A stretch of 64,000 nt of DNA from an uncultured Salinisphaerales bacterium (GTDB lineage: Bacteria; Pseudomonadota; Gammaproteobacteria; Nevskiales; CAJXLF01), in NCBI GenBank assembly GCA_913055805.1, contig CAJXLF010000003.1:62001-126000 (forward strand), in the 5' to 3' direction. This document shows, piece after piece, positions 6,393 through 15,199 of the stretch. Numbering within the stretch: position 1 is the first letter of the stretch; the number at the start of each line of letters is the position of its first letter. A program made the translations under genes and the position numbers. The notes under the pieces were generated by a model. That model was not told the DNA's origin, made no database searches, and was given only the letters and a program-made list of their open reading frames with translations.

Positions 6393-9300
6393 GAGCCACC
6401 TCCTCTGCACCGGCAGCATCGCCGGCGGCTTCTTCGAATTCCGAATCAGGCTGGTGCTGCTCGGCGATCAGGGCGTAGAACACCGGCACCACGAACAGGG
6501 TGAAGACGGTGCCCAGCACCATGCCGGTGACCAGCACCATGCCGATACTGTTGCGTGCTTCGGCGCCGGGACCGGACACCAGCACCAGCGGCAGGTGGCC
6601 GAACACCGTGGCCGCCGAGGTCATCAGCACCGGCCGCAGACGGGTCAGCGAGGCCTCGCGCAGCGCCGCCATTTTTTCCAGGCCGCGCTTCTGCAGGGTG
6701 TTGGCGAACTCCACGATCAGGATGCCGTTCTTGGCGATCAGGCCCACCAGGGTGATCAGGCCCACCTGTGAATAGATGTTCAGCGTGGTGAACTCCATGA
6801 AGGTGAACAGCAGCGCACCGGAGATGGCCAGCGGCACCGAGCCCAGCAGCACGATCAGCGGATCGCGGAAGCTCTGGAACTGGGCCGACAACACCAGGTA
6901 GATCAGCAACACCGCAAAGCCCAGGGTCGCAGTAAGCGTGCCACCCTCAAGACGGATCTGGCGCGACTCGCCGGCATGATCGATCACGGTGTGCGGACCG
7001 CCGATGGCCAGGGCCGCCTCTTCCAGCACGCGCAGGCCCTCTTCCTTGGTGGTACCGGAATTGACGCCGCCGAAGATACGTACCGCGTTACGCTGCTGGA
7101 AACGATGCAGGGCGCGCGGCGCGGTGCCGGTTTCGATGCGGGTGAAGGAAGAGACCGGCACCAACTCACCACCGGGCCCACGGATTTTCAGGTCCAGCAG
7201 CGGCGACAGCGTGGCGCGGTTCTCGTCACCCACCTGCGGAATCACCTTGTAGCTACGGTCGTAGTAGTTGAAGCGGTTCACGTAGGCGCCACCCAGCAAT
7301 GTGCCCAGCTCCTGCGCCACACCGGCCAGATCCAGACCCAGGTCAGCCACCTTCTCGCGGTCCAGCACCACCCGCGCCTCGGGCAGGTCTATCTTCAGAT
7401 CGCTGTCCACGTACAGGAACTTGCCGCTCTGTTGGCCGGCGTTGACCACCTGCTGCGCCAGTGCCTGCATCTCTTCCAGCGGCGCATCGCTCAGCAGCAA
7501 CATCTCCACGTCGTACTGGCCAGGTGTCGGCAGCGGTGGGTCCAGGCTGGGAAACACACGCAGGCCGGGCACCTCGGACACCGCCTCGTAGACGTCGTCA
7601 AACATCTCCGCGGTGGAGCGATCGCGCTCCGTCCAGTCCTTGGCCACCAGACCACCGAAGCCGCCCCAGGAGGCGATCAGCGACCAGGTGAAACGGGTTT
7701 CCGGCAACGCCGTAATCGCATTGGCCACTTCCAGCGAATGCCGGTGACTGGCAGCCAGGGTGGAATCCGGTGCGGCCTCGAAAAACAAACTGATGTGACT
7801 CTGGTCCTCGACCGGCGCCAACTCCTTTTTCGAGAAATGATGCAGCGGCCAGGCCGACAGGGTCACGATCAGGGCCGCGGCCACCACTGCCCACTTCATT
7901 TCCAGCGCGATATCCAGCGCCCGCTCATAGACCCGCCGTACGGCGTCGAAACCACGGTTGACGCGTATGGTCAGCCAGGCCTCCTTGCCGTGCGGGTGCA
8001 CGAAGCGCGAACTCATCACCGGCGACAGCGTCAGCGCGACGAAGCCGGACACCACCACGGCGGCCGCCAGGGTGATGGCGAATTCCAGGAACAGCGCGCC
8101 GGTCAGCCCGCCCTGGAAGGCGATGGGCGTGTACACCGTGGCCAGGGTGATGGTCATGGCAATCACCGGGCCACGCAGTTCGCGCGCACCGGCCAGGGCC
8201 GCGGCAATACGCGACTTGCCTTCGCGCACATGGCGCTCGACGTTCTCCACCACCACGATGGCGTCGTCCACCACCAGGCCCACCGACAGCACGATGGCCA
8301 GCAGGCTCAGCAGGTTCAGGCTGAAGCCGGCGGCGTACATCACCAGCCCGGCGCCGATCAGCGATACCGGCATGGCAATCAGCGGCACCAGCGCGGTGCG
8401 GACGGAACCCATGAACAGGTACACCACCAGGCCCACGATCAGGATGGTCTCTACCAGCGTCTTGCTGATTTCCTCCAGCGCGTCGCGCATGAACATGGTG
8501 CCGTCCCACACCAGCCGCATTTCGATGTCGGCCGGCAGGTTCGGGCGGATGCGCTCCATCTCGTCTTTCAGCGTCTGCGCCACTTCCAGTTCGTTGGAAC
8601 CGATCAGCGTCCACACACCCAGGTAAACGTTTTCCTGCGCGTTGTACTTGGCCACCATCTCGGCTTCCTCGGCGCCCAGCTCCACGCGCGCCACGTCACG
8701 CAGGCGCACGGTGGCGCCCTCGCGCTCGGCGACGATCAGGTTGGCGAATTCCTCGGCCGAGCGCAGGTCGGTGTTGGCCAGCAGGTTCACCTGTACCCAC
8801 TCGCCCTTGGTGCGGCCCACCGCGGCCAGGTAGTTATTGCGCTGCAGGGCGGCATGCACATCGCCCGGCGACAGGTTCAGCGCCGCCAGGCGGTCAGGGT
8901 CGATCCATACCCGCATGGCCACCTGCTGGGCGCCTTCGAAGGTCACGCGCTGCACGCCGTCCAATGTCGCCAGCTGCGGCTGCAGAGTGCGCGCCAGCCA
9001 GTCGGTCAGCGCCGGCACGTCACGCTCGGAGGAAGTAAAGCCAAGATAGAAAGTGGCATAGGGCCGGTCCGCACGCTGCACTTCCACCGTCGGTGGTTCA
9101 GCCTCGGGCGGCAACTCGTTGCGCACCTGCTGCAGCCGCGCAGTCACTTCGGCCAGCGCCGTGGTACTGCTGTGGTTGAGCTGCATGTGCACGGTCACCG
9201 TACTGATACCGGCGCGACTGGTGGATTCGATGTAATCCACCCCGCTGATGGAAGCCACGGCACGTTCGATCGGCGTGGTCAGAAAACCGCGTACGGTCTC

Positions 9301-9471
9301 GGCGCTGGCGCCGGTATAAACAGTGCTCACCACCACCGAGGAACTTTCCAGCGTCGGGTACTGCTGGATGGGCAGGGCCGACAGCGCGCGCCAGCCCATC
9401 AGCACCAGCACCAGGTTGGCGACGATGGCCAGCACCGGATGTCGAATGAAAACGTCGGTAAATGCACGCAT
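6385..9471 (-). CDS. RND multidrug efflux pump, inner-membrane permease
   Basis: 1028 residues of the AcrB/MexF type (HAE1 family). The N-terminal helix is FTDVFIRHPVLAIVANLVL; the porter domain follows; the proton-relay segment VLSVGLVVDDAIVVVENVERH carries the paired aspartates. The second transmembrane block includes VLLIYLVLSAQFQSFRDPLIVLL and VGLIAKNGILIVEFAN. It works as a trimer, taking drugs or other hydrophobic compounds from the periplasm in exchange for protons. Genes run adaptor - pump - outer-membrane factor on the minus strand, with a TetR repressor divergent at 10772. The substrate range cannot be predicted. Confidence 0.95.
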   Translation of the reverse strand: MRAFTDVFIRHPVLAIVANLVLVLMGWRALSALPIQQYPTLESSSVVVSTVYTGASAETVRGFLTTPIERAVASISGVDYIESTSRAGISTVTVHMQLNHSSTTALAEVTARLQQVRNELPPEAEPPTVEVQRADRPYATFYLGFTSSERDVPALTDWLARTLQPQLATLDGVQRVTFEGAQQVAMRVWIDPDRLAALNLSPGDVHAALQRNNYLAAVGRTKGEWVQVNLLANTDLRSAEEFANLIVAEREGATVRLRDVARVELGAEEAEMVAKYNAQENVYLGVWTLIGSNELEVAQTLKDEMERIRPNLPADIEMRLVWDGTMFMRDALEEISKTLVETILIVGLVVYLFMGSVRTALVPLIAMPVSLIGAGLVMYAAGFSLNLLSLLAIVLSVGLVVDDAIVVVENVERHVREGKSRIAAALAGARELRGPVIAMTITLATVYTPIAFQGGLTGALFLEFAITLAAAVVVSGFVALTLSPVMSSRFVHPHGKEAWLTIRVNRGFDAVRRVYERALDIALEMKWAVVAAALIVTLSAWPLHHFSKKELAPVEDQSHISLFFEAAPDSTLAASHRHSLEVANAITALPETRFTWSLIASWGGFGGLVAKDWTERDRSTAEMFDDVYEAVSEVPGLRVFPSLDPPLPTPGQYDVEMLLLSDAPLEEMQALAQQVVNAGQQSGKFLYVDSDLKIDLPEARVVLDREKVADLGLDLAGVAQELGTLLGGAYVNRFNYYDRSYKVIPQVGDENRATLSPLLDLKIRGPGGELVPVSSFTRIETGTAPRALHRFQQRNAVRIFGGVNSGTTKEEGLRVLEEAALAIGGPHTVIDHAGESRQIRLEGGTLTATLGFAVLLIYLVLSAQFQSFRDPLIVLLGSVPLAISGALLFTFMEFTTLNIYSQVGLITLVGLIAKNGILIVEFANTLQKRGLEKMAALREASLTRLRPVLMTSAATVFGHLPLVLVSGPGAEARNSIGMVLVTGMVLGTVFTLFVVPVFYALIAEQHQPDSEFEEAAGDAAGAEEVAHA

Positions 9472-9498
9472 GGCAATACCCTCCCTGAATCCTTGCTC

Positions 9499-10626
9499 TT
9501 AGTTGCTGCGGGAATTGTTTGCAGAGCCGGCTTGCGCCACCTGTGGCACGGCAATCGACACCAGGGCGCTGTCCTGCAGCTTGAAGGCGCCGGTCGCCGC
9601 CACCTGCTCGCCAACGGACAGTCCCGCCTCGATCACCACTTCGTTACCCAGCACGGTGCCGGCCTGCACGCGCCGCATGCGGGCTCGGCTGTCGCCGTTT
9701 TCGTCCTGCTCGATGACATACACCCGGTCACCCTCGGGGCCACGGCGCAAGGCACTTACGGGGACGGTCACCGCCAGGCGCGTTGGCCCCACAGGGACTT
9801 CCACCTGTACCGATGCACCGGGCGACGGCAGACGATGGCTGTACTCGATGCGGGCGCGCGCCATTGCGTTGCGGGTCTGCGGATCAACACGAGCGTCCAG
9901 CGCTACGATGGTGGCCTCCATGGGCGTATCAGCCGCAGTGGAAACAATCTTCACCACATCACCTTCGCGCAACTGCTCCGCGACCTGCTGGGCCACGGTG
10001 AAGTCCACGTGCACGCCGGTGCCCACGCCCTGCAGGGTGGTCAGCAGCGTGCCCTGGTTCAGGTACTGGCCGGGATGCACGTCGGCGATACCTACCCGCG
10101 CGCGGAACGGCGCACGGATAGTCTTGCGCTCGATGATGGCCTGGGTGCGGCGAATGCCGGCCAGCGCCACGTCACGCTCGGCCTTGGCGCGGTCCACTTC
10201 ATCCTGGGATACCGCGCCGCTCTTGCGCAGTTCCGACAGACGCCGGTACTGGGTTTCAGCCAGCCCGGCCTCGGCCCGGTGCGCAGCCAGTTCTGCCTCT
10301 TCCACCGAAACATCCAGCGCCACCAATACGGTGCCGGCATCGACGATTTCACCTGACTCCAGATTCACCCGACTGACCGTGCCCGGCAGCTCATTGCGCA
10401 GGCTGATGGACTGCAGGGCCAATACCGTACCAACCGAAGTCGTGGAGGGTCGTTGCTCACGCTGCTGCGCCTCCACCGCGGTAATGCTTTCCACCGGTTC
10501 CTGCTGATTGGCGGAAGCCGCTTCGGCTTCCTGGATGGCGCCGTATTTCCACGCTCCCAGCACAACGCCAAAGCCCACAACAACACTCAACAGGGCCAGG
10601 GGTGCTATTTGTTGACGACTTTTCAT
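9499..10626 (-). CDS. RND efflux periplasmic adaptor (membrane fusion protein)
   Basis: 375 residues. An N-terminal hydrophobic anchor (LALLSVVVGFGVVLGAWKY) precedes the lipoyl halves (LRNELPGTVSRVNLESGEIVDAGTVLVALD and TIRAPFRARVGIADVHPGQYL), which flank a short helical hairpin containing LSELRKSGAVSQDEVDRAKAE; beta-barrel and membrane-proximal domains follow. The ATG at 10626 has AAGGAG 9 nt upstream; an open frame runs further up into the operator region but is not credible. It links the pump at 6385 to the duct at 4845. Confidence 0.93.
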   Translation of the reverse strand: MKSRQQIAPLALLSVVVGFGVVLGAWKYGAIQEAEAASANQQEPVESITAVEAQQREQRPSTTSVGTVLALQSISLRNELPGTVSRVNLESGEIVDAGTVLVALDVSVEEAELAAHRAEAGLAETQYRRLSELRKSGAVSQDEVDRAKAERDVALAGIRRTQAIIERKTIRAPFRARVGIADVHPGQYLNQGTLLTTLQGVGTGVHVDFTVAQQVAEQLREGDVVKIVSTAADTPMEATIVALDARVDPQTRNAMARARIEYSHRLPSPGASVQVEVPVGPTRLAVTVPVSALRRGPEGDRVYVIEQDENGDSRARMRRVQAGTVLGNEVVIEAGLSVGEQVAATGAFKLQDSALVSIAVPQVAQAGSANNSRSN

Positions 10627-10710
10627 GCTGCTGCTCCTTGCTCGATGACAGGTTCGGCGTGCCTTTTTAGTCCTTGACTTAAGGGGCCGACCCCGCAACA
10701 ATGTGACTAT

Positions 10711-10750
10711 ACCGTTCGGTAACATTTGAAATGTTACTGACCGGTCACTC
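10711..10750. promoter_or_regulatory. Candidate TetR operator between efflux operon and tetR
   Basis: Three palindromes lie side by side: ACCGTTCGGT (10711-10720, one mismatch), a perfect GTAACATT-TGA-AATGTTAC (10719-10737), and TGACCGGTCA (10738-10747). They sit between the divergent adaptor gene and the TetR gene, so a single repressor could control both promoters. The arrangement resembles AcrR-type operators. Confidence 0.65.
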
Positions 10751-10771
10751 ACATGTCAAGAGGATTTTTCC

Positions 10772-11377
10772 ATGTGTGCAGCCAAGGCCGAAGTCGCCAC
10801 CACCGAACCCCGCCGCACAGCGCGGGACCGGATCTTTGATAGCGCCAAGGATCTGTTCTACCGCTACGGCATACGCGCAGTCGGGGTGGAAAGCATTGCG
10901 GCCGAAGCGGATGCCACCAAGATGACGCTGTACCGGAATTTCAGCTCCAAGGACGAACTGGTTGCGGAATGCCTGCGTGATCACAAACGTGAATTCTGGG
11001 ACTGGTGGGAAACTGTGATCGCACCGCATGAGGGCGATCCCAAGGCTCAGTTACTGGCGCTGATGAATGCCTTTATCTGCCACGAATGCGGTGACCGCTC
11101 ACGCGGCTGCCCTCTGGCCAATGCTGTGGTAGAACTTCCGGAAAAGAGTCACCCTGGCCGTGCGGTCATCGTGGAACACAAGTTCTTGATCCGCGAACGC
11201 CTGCGTGAGCTGTGCCGCGATATGGAGGCCAAAGACCCCGACACACTTGGCGACGCCCTTCACCTCCTGATTGAAGGCGCCTATATCTCCCAGCTGACCT
11301 TCGACTGTAAAGACGACCCCGCCGACGCCCTGCCCCGCATCGCCGAAACGCTTATCGAAGCCCATCTGAAAAAATGA
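10772..11377 (+). CDS. TetR/AcrR-family repressor of the RND operon
   Basis: 201 residues. The N-terminal helix-turn-helix reads RDRIFDSAKDLFYRYGIRAVGVESIAAEADATKMTLYRNFSSKDEL (residues about 18-64). The C-terminal ligand domain is rich in cysteines (FICHECGDRSRGCPLANA). An AGAGG ribosome site precedes the ATG. It is divergent from the efflux operon with a palindrome-rich gap, so local repression relieved by a pump substrate is likely. The HECGDRSRGCP stretch might allow thiol or metal sensing, which is speculation. Confidence 0.92.
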   Translation: MCAAKAEVATTEPRRTARDRIFDSAKDLFYRYGIRAVGVESIAAEADATKMTLYRNFSSKDELVAECLRDHKREFWDWWETVIAPHEGDPKAQLLALMNAFICHECGDRSRGCPLANAVVELPEKSHPGRAVIVEHKFLIRERLRELCRDMEAKDPDTLGDALHLLIEGAYISQLTFDCKDDPADALPRIAETLIEAHLKK

Positions 11378-11398
11378 TCTGAAAAATAAAAAAGCGAC

Positions 11399-11425
11399 TG
11401 TCGATTCCAAGGTTCCACAGTCGAC
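11399..11425 (+). promoter_or_regulatory. Candidate ECF42-type promoter for the 11466-14122 operon
   Basis: TGTCGA at 11399-11404, a 17-nt spacer, and CGAC at 11422-11425, 40 nt before the ATG at 11466. The flanking bases CTGTCGATT and TCGACTA are shared with the element at 2042-2068. The operon it precedes ends with an ECF42-type sigma gene, which fits autoregulation. A 7-bp inverted repeat CGACTGT/ACAGTCG overlaps the element. Confidence 0.6.
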
Positions 11426-11465
11426 TATCAGGTAATGAGTCCCCGATAGCCAACAAGGAACCGTC

Positions 11466-11999
11466 ATGTTCAAGAAAATATCACTTGCGATTGTCATTCT
11501 GGCCGCGGCCGTTCTGCTCTACGCCAGCACGCGTCCCGATCATTCCCGCATTGAACGATCATTGCTCATTCAGGCGGCTCCCGAAGCCATCTTTCCTTAC
11601 CTGAACAGCCCGCGTGCCCATCAGACATGGTCACCCTGGGAAAACAAGGACCCCGACATGCAGCGTGATTACAGCGGTCCGCAGGCCGGTAAAGACGCCA
11701 AGTACGAATGGTCCGGCGACAGCAATATAGGCAAGGGGCGCATGACGGTGATTGAATCCAACCCGCCCAGCCAGGTACTCATTGCACTGGAATTTCTCGA
11801 ACCCATGCAGGCCAATAACACGGCCGAGTTCACCCTCCGCCCGGAAGCTGGCGGCACCGAAGTAACCTGGGCGATGTATGGACCGGCAAACTATTTGTCG
11901 AAACTGATGAGCCTGTTCCTCGATTTCGACGCAATGATCGGCAAGGAGTTCGAAAGCGGCCTGGCACAGCTCAAGCAGCAGGTCGAAAACGGCTCCTAA
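11466..11999 (+). CDS. Membrane-anchored SRPBCC (polyketide-cyclase-like) protein
   Basis: 177 residues: one N-terminal transmembrane helix (ISLAIVILAAAVLLYAST), then a SRPBCC domain with IERSLLIQAAPEAIFPYLNSPR, WSPWENKDPDM and GPANYLSKLMSLFLDFDAMIGKEFE. The WSPW..KDP pattern is common in START-fold proteins with this anchor. AACAAGGA precedes the ATG. It is first in the probable operon SRPBCC - VOC - DUF1428 - ECF42 sigma. It probably faces the periplasm and binds a hydrophobic ligand; no activity is assigned. Confidence 0.85.
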   Translation: MFKKISLAIVILAAAVLLYASTRPDHSRIERSLLIQAAPEAIFPYLNSPRAHQTWSPWENKDPDMQRDYSGPQAGKDAKYEWSGDSNIGKGRMTVIESNPPSQVLIALEFLEPMQANNTAEFTLRPEAGGTEVTWAMYGPANYLSKLMSLFLDFDAMIGKEFESGLAQLKQQVENGS

Positions 12000-12061
12000 C
12001 AGGCAACCATGTTCGAAGCGGCCTGCAATATGGCTGCTCTCTTACCCACAAGGAAACGACC

Positions 12062-12481
12062 ATGAAAATCAATCCCTATCTCTTTTTCGACGGCAACTGC
12101 AAGAAAGCCTTTGCCTTTTACGAACAAGCCATTGATGCCCGGATCGAGGACATGATGAGCTGGCGCGACGGCCCCATGGCCGATGACATGCCGGCTGAAA
12201 TGCTGGACAGGGTGATGCACGCCAGCCTGCTGCTGGGCGAAGAACGCATCATGGCTTCCGATGAAACACCGCCGGAAAACTTCAAACCCATGAACGGCAT
12301 TCGCGTGGTGATCAACGCCAACAGTGCGGAAGACGCCGAGCGATTCTTCGCCAACCTGTCCGAAGGTGGCGAGATCAATATGCCGATGGAGGAAACCTTC
12401 TGGGCCAAACGCTTCGGCATGCTCACCGACCGCTTCGGTGTACCCTGGATGGTGAACTGCGACAAGGAAGCTCAGGCGTGA
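12062..12481 (+). CDS. PhnB-like VOC-family protein
   Basis: 139 residues of the PhnB-like branch: INPYLFFDGNCKKAFAFYEQAI, MHASLLLGEERIMASDETPPE, GIRVVINANSAEDAERFFANL and the end motif ETFWAKRFGMLTDRFGVPWMVN. It is the third PhnB-like protein in the window after 158 and 2108. An ACAAGGAAAC ribosome site precedes the ATG, and the gene overlaps DUF1428 at 12478 by GTGA. The link with an ECF42 sigma factor suggests it is part of that sigma's regulon. Confidence 0.88.
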   Translation: MKINPYLFFDGNCKKAFAFYEQAIDARIEDMMSWRDGPMADDMPAEMLDRVMHASLLLGEERIMASDETPPENFKPMNGIRVVINANSAEDAERFFANLSEGGEINMPMEETFWAKRFGMLTDRFGVPWMVNCDKEAQA

Positions 12482-12840
12482 GTAAATATGTCGACGGCTA
12501 TGTGCTGGCCGTACCCAAAAGCAATGTCGAGCAATACCGCAAGCTTTCCGAGCAATGCGGCCGGGTGTGGAAAGAATACGGTGCGTTGGAATACATTGAA
12601 TGCGTGGCTGAAGATGTACCCGACGGCAAAGTCACCTCCTTTCCGCAGGCAGTCAAACTCAAGCCCGGCGAAGTCGTTGTGTTCTCGTGGATCATCTATG
12701 AGTCACGCGCCAAAAGAGACGAGGTCAATGATAAGGTGATGAAAGACCCCCGCCTGAAAGACATGATGCATGCAGAGAAAATGCCTTTTGACGGCATGCG
12801 TATGTTCTGGGGCGGTTTCGAAACCATAGTGGAACTCTGA
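12478..12840 (+). CDS. DUF1428 family protein
   Basis: 120 residues matching DUF1428: YVDGYVLAVPKSNVEQYRKLSEQCGRVWKEYGALEYIECVAEDVPDG, then PGEVVVFSWIIYESRAKRDEVNDKVMKDPR and KMPFDGMRMFWGGFETIVEL. It folds as a dimeric ferredoxin-like protein in known structures, with unknown function. It begins with GTG overlapping the preceding stop and ends 13 nt before the sigma gene. Such genes commonly travel with YCII, VOC and ECF42 genes. Confidence 0.9.
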   Translation: MSKYVDGYVLAVPKSNVEQYRKLSEQCGRVWKEYGALEYIECVAEDVPDGKVTSFPQAVKLKPGEVVVFSWIIYESRAKRDEVNDKVMKDPRLKDMMHAEKMPFDGMRMFWGGFETIVEL

Positions 12841-12853
12841 TCCAGGGCCTGCC

Positions 12854-14122
12854 ATGCCGATACGCCTGGGAGACACCAAGACCATACATGCCCAAATCGA
12901 GGCGATTTACCGCAATGATTCACGCCGTGTACTGGCCACGCTGATACGCTTGCTGGGCGACTTCGAACTGGCTGAAGAAGCTCTGCACGAAGCCTTCAGC
13001 GCCGCCATGAATCAGTGGCCGGTCGAAGGCCTGCCCGACAACCCGCGGGCATGGCTGGTCTCCACGGGCAGATTCAAGGCCATTGACGGCATACGCAAAC
13101 GCGCCCGTTTCGACAATTCGGCGCATGAAATCGCCGAGCATTTCGACGGCGACGATTCAGACGCCCCGGAACTCGACGAGCGGGCGGTCGAGGACGATCA
13201 TCTGCGCCTGATCTTTACCTGTTGTCACCCGGCGCTGGCGCCGGATGCCCAGGTCGCGCTGACCCTGCGCGAAGTCTGCGGCATGACTACAGAAGAAATC
13301 GCCAGCGCCTATCTGACCAGCCCATCTACCCTGGCGCAGCGCATCGTGCGGGCCAAGGGCAAAATCCGCGATGCCGGTATTCCCTACGAAATCCCCGCGG
13401 CGCAGGATCTGCCCGAACGTCTCGACAGCGTCTTGCAGGTGGTCTATCTCATCTTCAATGAGGGTTATTCGGCATCGGCCGGCGACGAGGTCCTGCGGCA
13501 TGATCTCTCGACCGAGGCCATCCGGCTGGCCAAACAACTCGTGTCCCTGTTGCCCGAGCCAGAGGCCCTTGGCCTGCTGGCGCTGATGCTGCTGCATGAC
13601 GCACGGCGCGACGCCCGCCGCACCATTGATGGCGATGTGATTCTGCTGGACGAGCAGGACCGCAGCCTCTGGGACCAGACACAGATCGCCGAGGGCATCC
13701 GCCTGATCGAACAGGCCCTGGGTTCGAAACGTTTCGGCCCCTACACTCTGCAGGCCGCCATTGCCGCCGTACACTGCGAGGCGAGCAACGCAGAAGACAC
13801 CGACTGGCCACAGATCGTGGCGCTGTACGACGTCTTGCTGCGTATCCAGCCGAATCCGGTGATCGAATTGAACCGCGCCGTAGCCCTGGCCATGCGTGAC
13901 GGACCCGAAGCAGCACTGCGGCGGATTGATGCCATCCTGGCCAGTGGTGATCTGGCCGATTATCACCTTGCCCATGCCGCGCGCGCCGACATGCTGCGCC
14001 GCCTGGGCAAGCACGGGGAAGCCCGGAGCGCCTACCAACAAGCCCTGTTGCTGGTGCGCCAGGCGCCGGAACGCCGCTTCCTGGAACGCCGCCTGGCAGA
14101 GCTTCCAGTCAAGGCCTCTTGA
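12854..14122 (+). CDS. ECF42-type RNA polymerase sigma factor with long C-terminal extension
   Basis: 422 residues. Sigma region 2 spans about 15-85 (LIRLLGDFELAEEALHEAFSAA, ARAWLVSTGRFKAIDGIRKR) and region 4 about 115-170 (LIFTCCHPAL, ALTLREVCGMTTEEIASAYL). A roughly 240-residue extension follows with LIFNEGYSAS, EAIRLAKQL, LALMLLHDARRDAR, FGPYTLQAAIAAVH and a TPR-like end. These features identify ECF42 (DUF6596) sigmas, which lack an anti-sigma gene and use the extension for control. It is likely to direct transcription from the TGTCGA-N17-CGAC sites at 2042 and 11399, including its own operon. The activating signal is unknown. Confidence 0.93.
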   Translation: MPIRLGDTKTIHAQIEAIYRNDSRRVLATLIRLLGDFELAEEALHEAFSAAMNQWPVEGLPDNPRAWLVSTGRFKAIDGIRKRARFDNSAHEIAEHFDGDDSDAPELDERAVEDDHLRLIFTCCHPALAPDAQVALTLREVCGMTTEEIASAYLTSPSTLAQRIVRAKGKIRDAGIPYEIPAAQDLPERLDSVLQVVYLIFNEGYSASAGDEVLRHDLSTEAIRLAKQLVSLLPEPEALGLLALMLLHDARRDARRTIDGDVILLDEQDRSLWDQTQIAEGIRLIEQALGSKRFGPYTLQAAIAAVHCEASNAEDTDWPQIVALYDVLLRIQPNPVIELNRAVALAMRDGPEAALRRIDAILASGDLADYHLAHAARADMLRRLGKHGEARSAYQQALLLVRQAPERRFLERRLAELPVKAS

Positions 14123-14187
14123 TATATTATTCTCAAGCTATAGAACAAATTATTTATTCCTGAATGGAATATATTTATCATATTTTG

Positions 14188-14202
14188 TGAGAATCATTCT
14201 CA
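14188..14202. promoter_or_regulatory. Fur box upstream of ferredoxin-NADP reductase
   Basis: TGAGAAT-C-ATTCTCA is a perfect 7-1-7 palindrome, the central part of the Fur consensus, followed by TTTA. It lies 64 nt before the reductase ATG in an AT-rich gap, implying iron-dependent repression. Confidence 0.85.
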
Positions 14203-14266
14203 TTTAGAAACTAATCCACTACAGTGCTGCCTCACATTCACCGATTGCATTGATTGCGAGGTACAC

Positions 14267-15043
14267 ATGGTCGCTTTCGCCACGGAACAGGTCCTGGACG
14301 TCCGTCACTGGAATGACAGTCTTTTCAGTTTCACCACCACGCGTGATGAATCACTGCGCTTCCGTAATGGCCAGTTCGTGATGGTGGGCCTCGAGACCGA
14401 GGCACGCCCGCTGCTGCGGGCCTACAGCATTGCCAGCGCCAACCACGAGGAAAACCTCGAGTTCTTCAGCATCAAGGTACCCAACGGTCCCCTGACCTCG
14501 CGCCTGCAGCACCTGAAGAAAGGCGACCCGGTTCTCATCAGCCGCAAACCCACCGGCACTCTGGTGCTGGATGACCTCAGAGCCGGCAAGCGCCTGTGGC
14601 TACTGGCCACCGGCACCGGCCTGGCGCCGTTCCTGAGCCTGATCAAGGACCCGGAGGCCTATGAGCGCTACGATGAAGTCATCCTGGTGCACGGCGTGCG
14701 CCGCGTCAGCGACCTGGCCTATCGCGACCTGATCGAGCACGAACTGGCCCGGCATGAGTACCTCGGCGAAATGGTCGGCAACCAACTGCGTTACTACCCG
14801 ACCGTAACCCGTGAACCGTTCCGCAACCAGGGTCGCATTACCGATCTGCTGGAAGGCGACAAGATCACCGACGATCTGGGCCTGCCGCCGATCGACCCGG
14901 CCAACGACCGCTTCATGCTCTGCGGCAGCCCGGCCATGCTCGACGACACCGCCGCCATCCTCGATGGGCGCGGCTTCGCTATCTCCCCCGGCATCGGCGA
15001 ACAAGGCGACTACGTGATCGAGCGGGCGTTTGTCGCCAGATAG
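14267..15043 (+). CDS. fpr: Ferredoxin/flavodoxin-NADP+ reductase
   Basis: 258 residues, the usual length of bacterial Fpr. The FAD-binding RAYSIASA is near residue 49, the NADP-binding GTGLAPFLSLI near 121-131, and the nicotinamide region is FMLCGSPAMLDDTAAIL. It moves electrons between NADPH and ferredoxin or flavodoxin. With a Fur box upstream and siderophore genes nearby, it may supply electrons for reductive iron release or Fe-S repair. That role is inferred; the enzyme family is clear. Confidence 0.93.
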   Translation: MVAFATEQVLDVRHWNDSLFSFTTTRDESLRFRNGQFVMVGLETEARPLLRAYSIASANHEENLEFFSIKVPNGPLTSRLQHLKKGDPVLISRKPTGTLVLDDLRAGKRLWLLATGTGLAPFLSLIKDPEAYERYDEVILVHGVRRVSDLAYRDLIEHELARHEYLGEMVGNQLRYYPTVTREPFRNQGRITDLLEGDKITDDLGLPPIDPANDRFMLCGSPAMLDDTAAILDGRGFAISPGIGEQGDYVIERAFVAR

Positions 15044-15063
15044 TCGAATAGCCTGCATCACAC

Positions 15064-15091
15064 AACCGGCGGCCTGTTCCGCCGGTTTCTT
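15064..15091 (+). terminator. Intrinsic terminator after fpr
   Basis: A 9-bp perfect stem AACCGGCGG / CCGCCGGTT with a 6-nt loop is followed by TTCTTTA, 20 nt after the fpr stop codon. Stem and U-rich tail fit rho-independent termination. Confidence 0.85.
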
Positions 15092-15199
15092 TACGCATGT
15101 AGTAAGCACCTGTTCCGAAGATTAAGCGTCATTCTCGTTTGCAACATGATGCAGCACTGAAGAACCCGCAACGGCGAAAAATATCTGCTGCAACAGAAA

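Noticed and set aside
6976-10356. A very long open frame on the plus strand opposite the efflux genes.
   Set aside because: It is the mirror of GC-rich coding sequence on the other strand. Its product is full of His, Gln and Arg with no domain, while the minus strand gives intact RND proteins.
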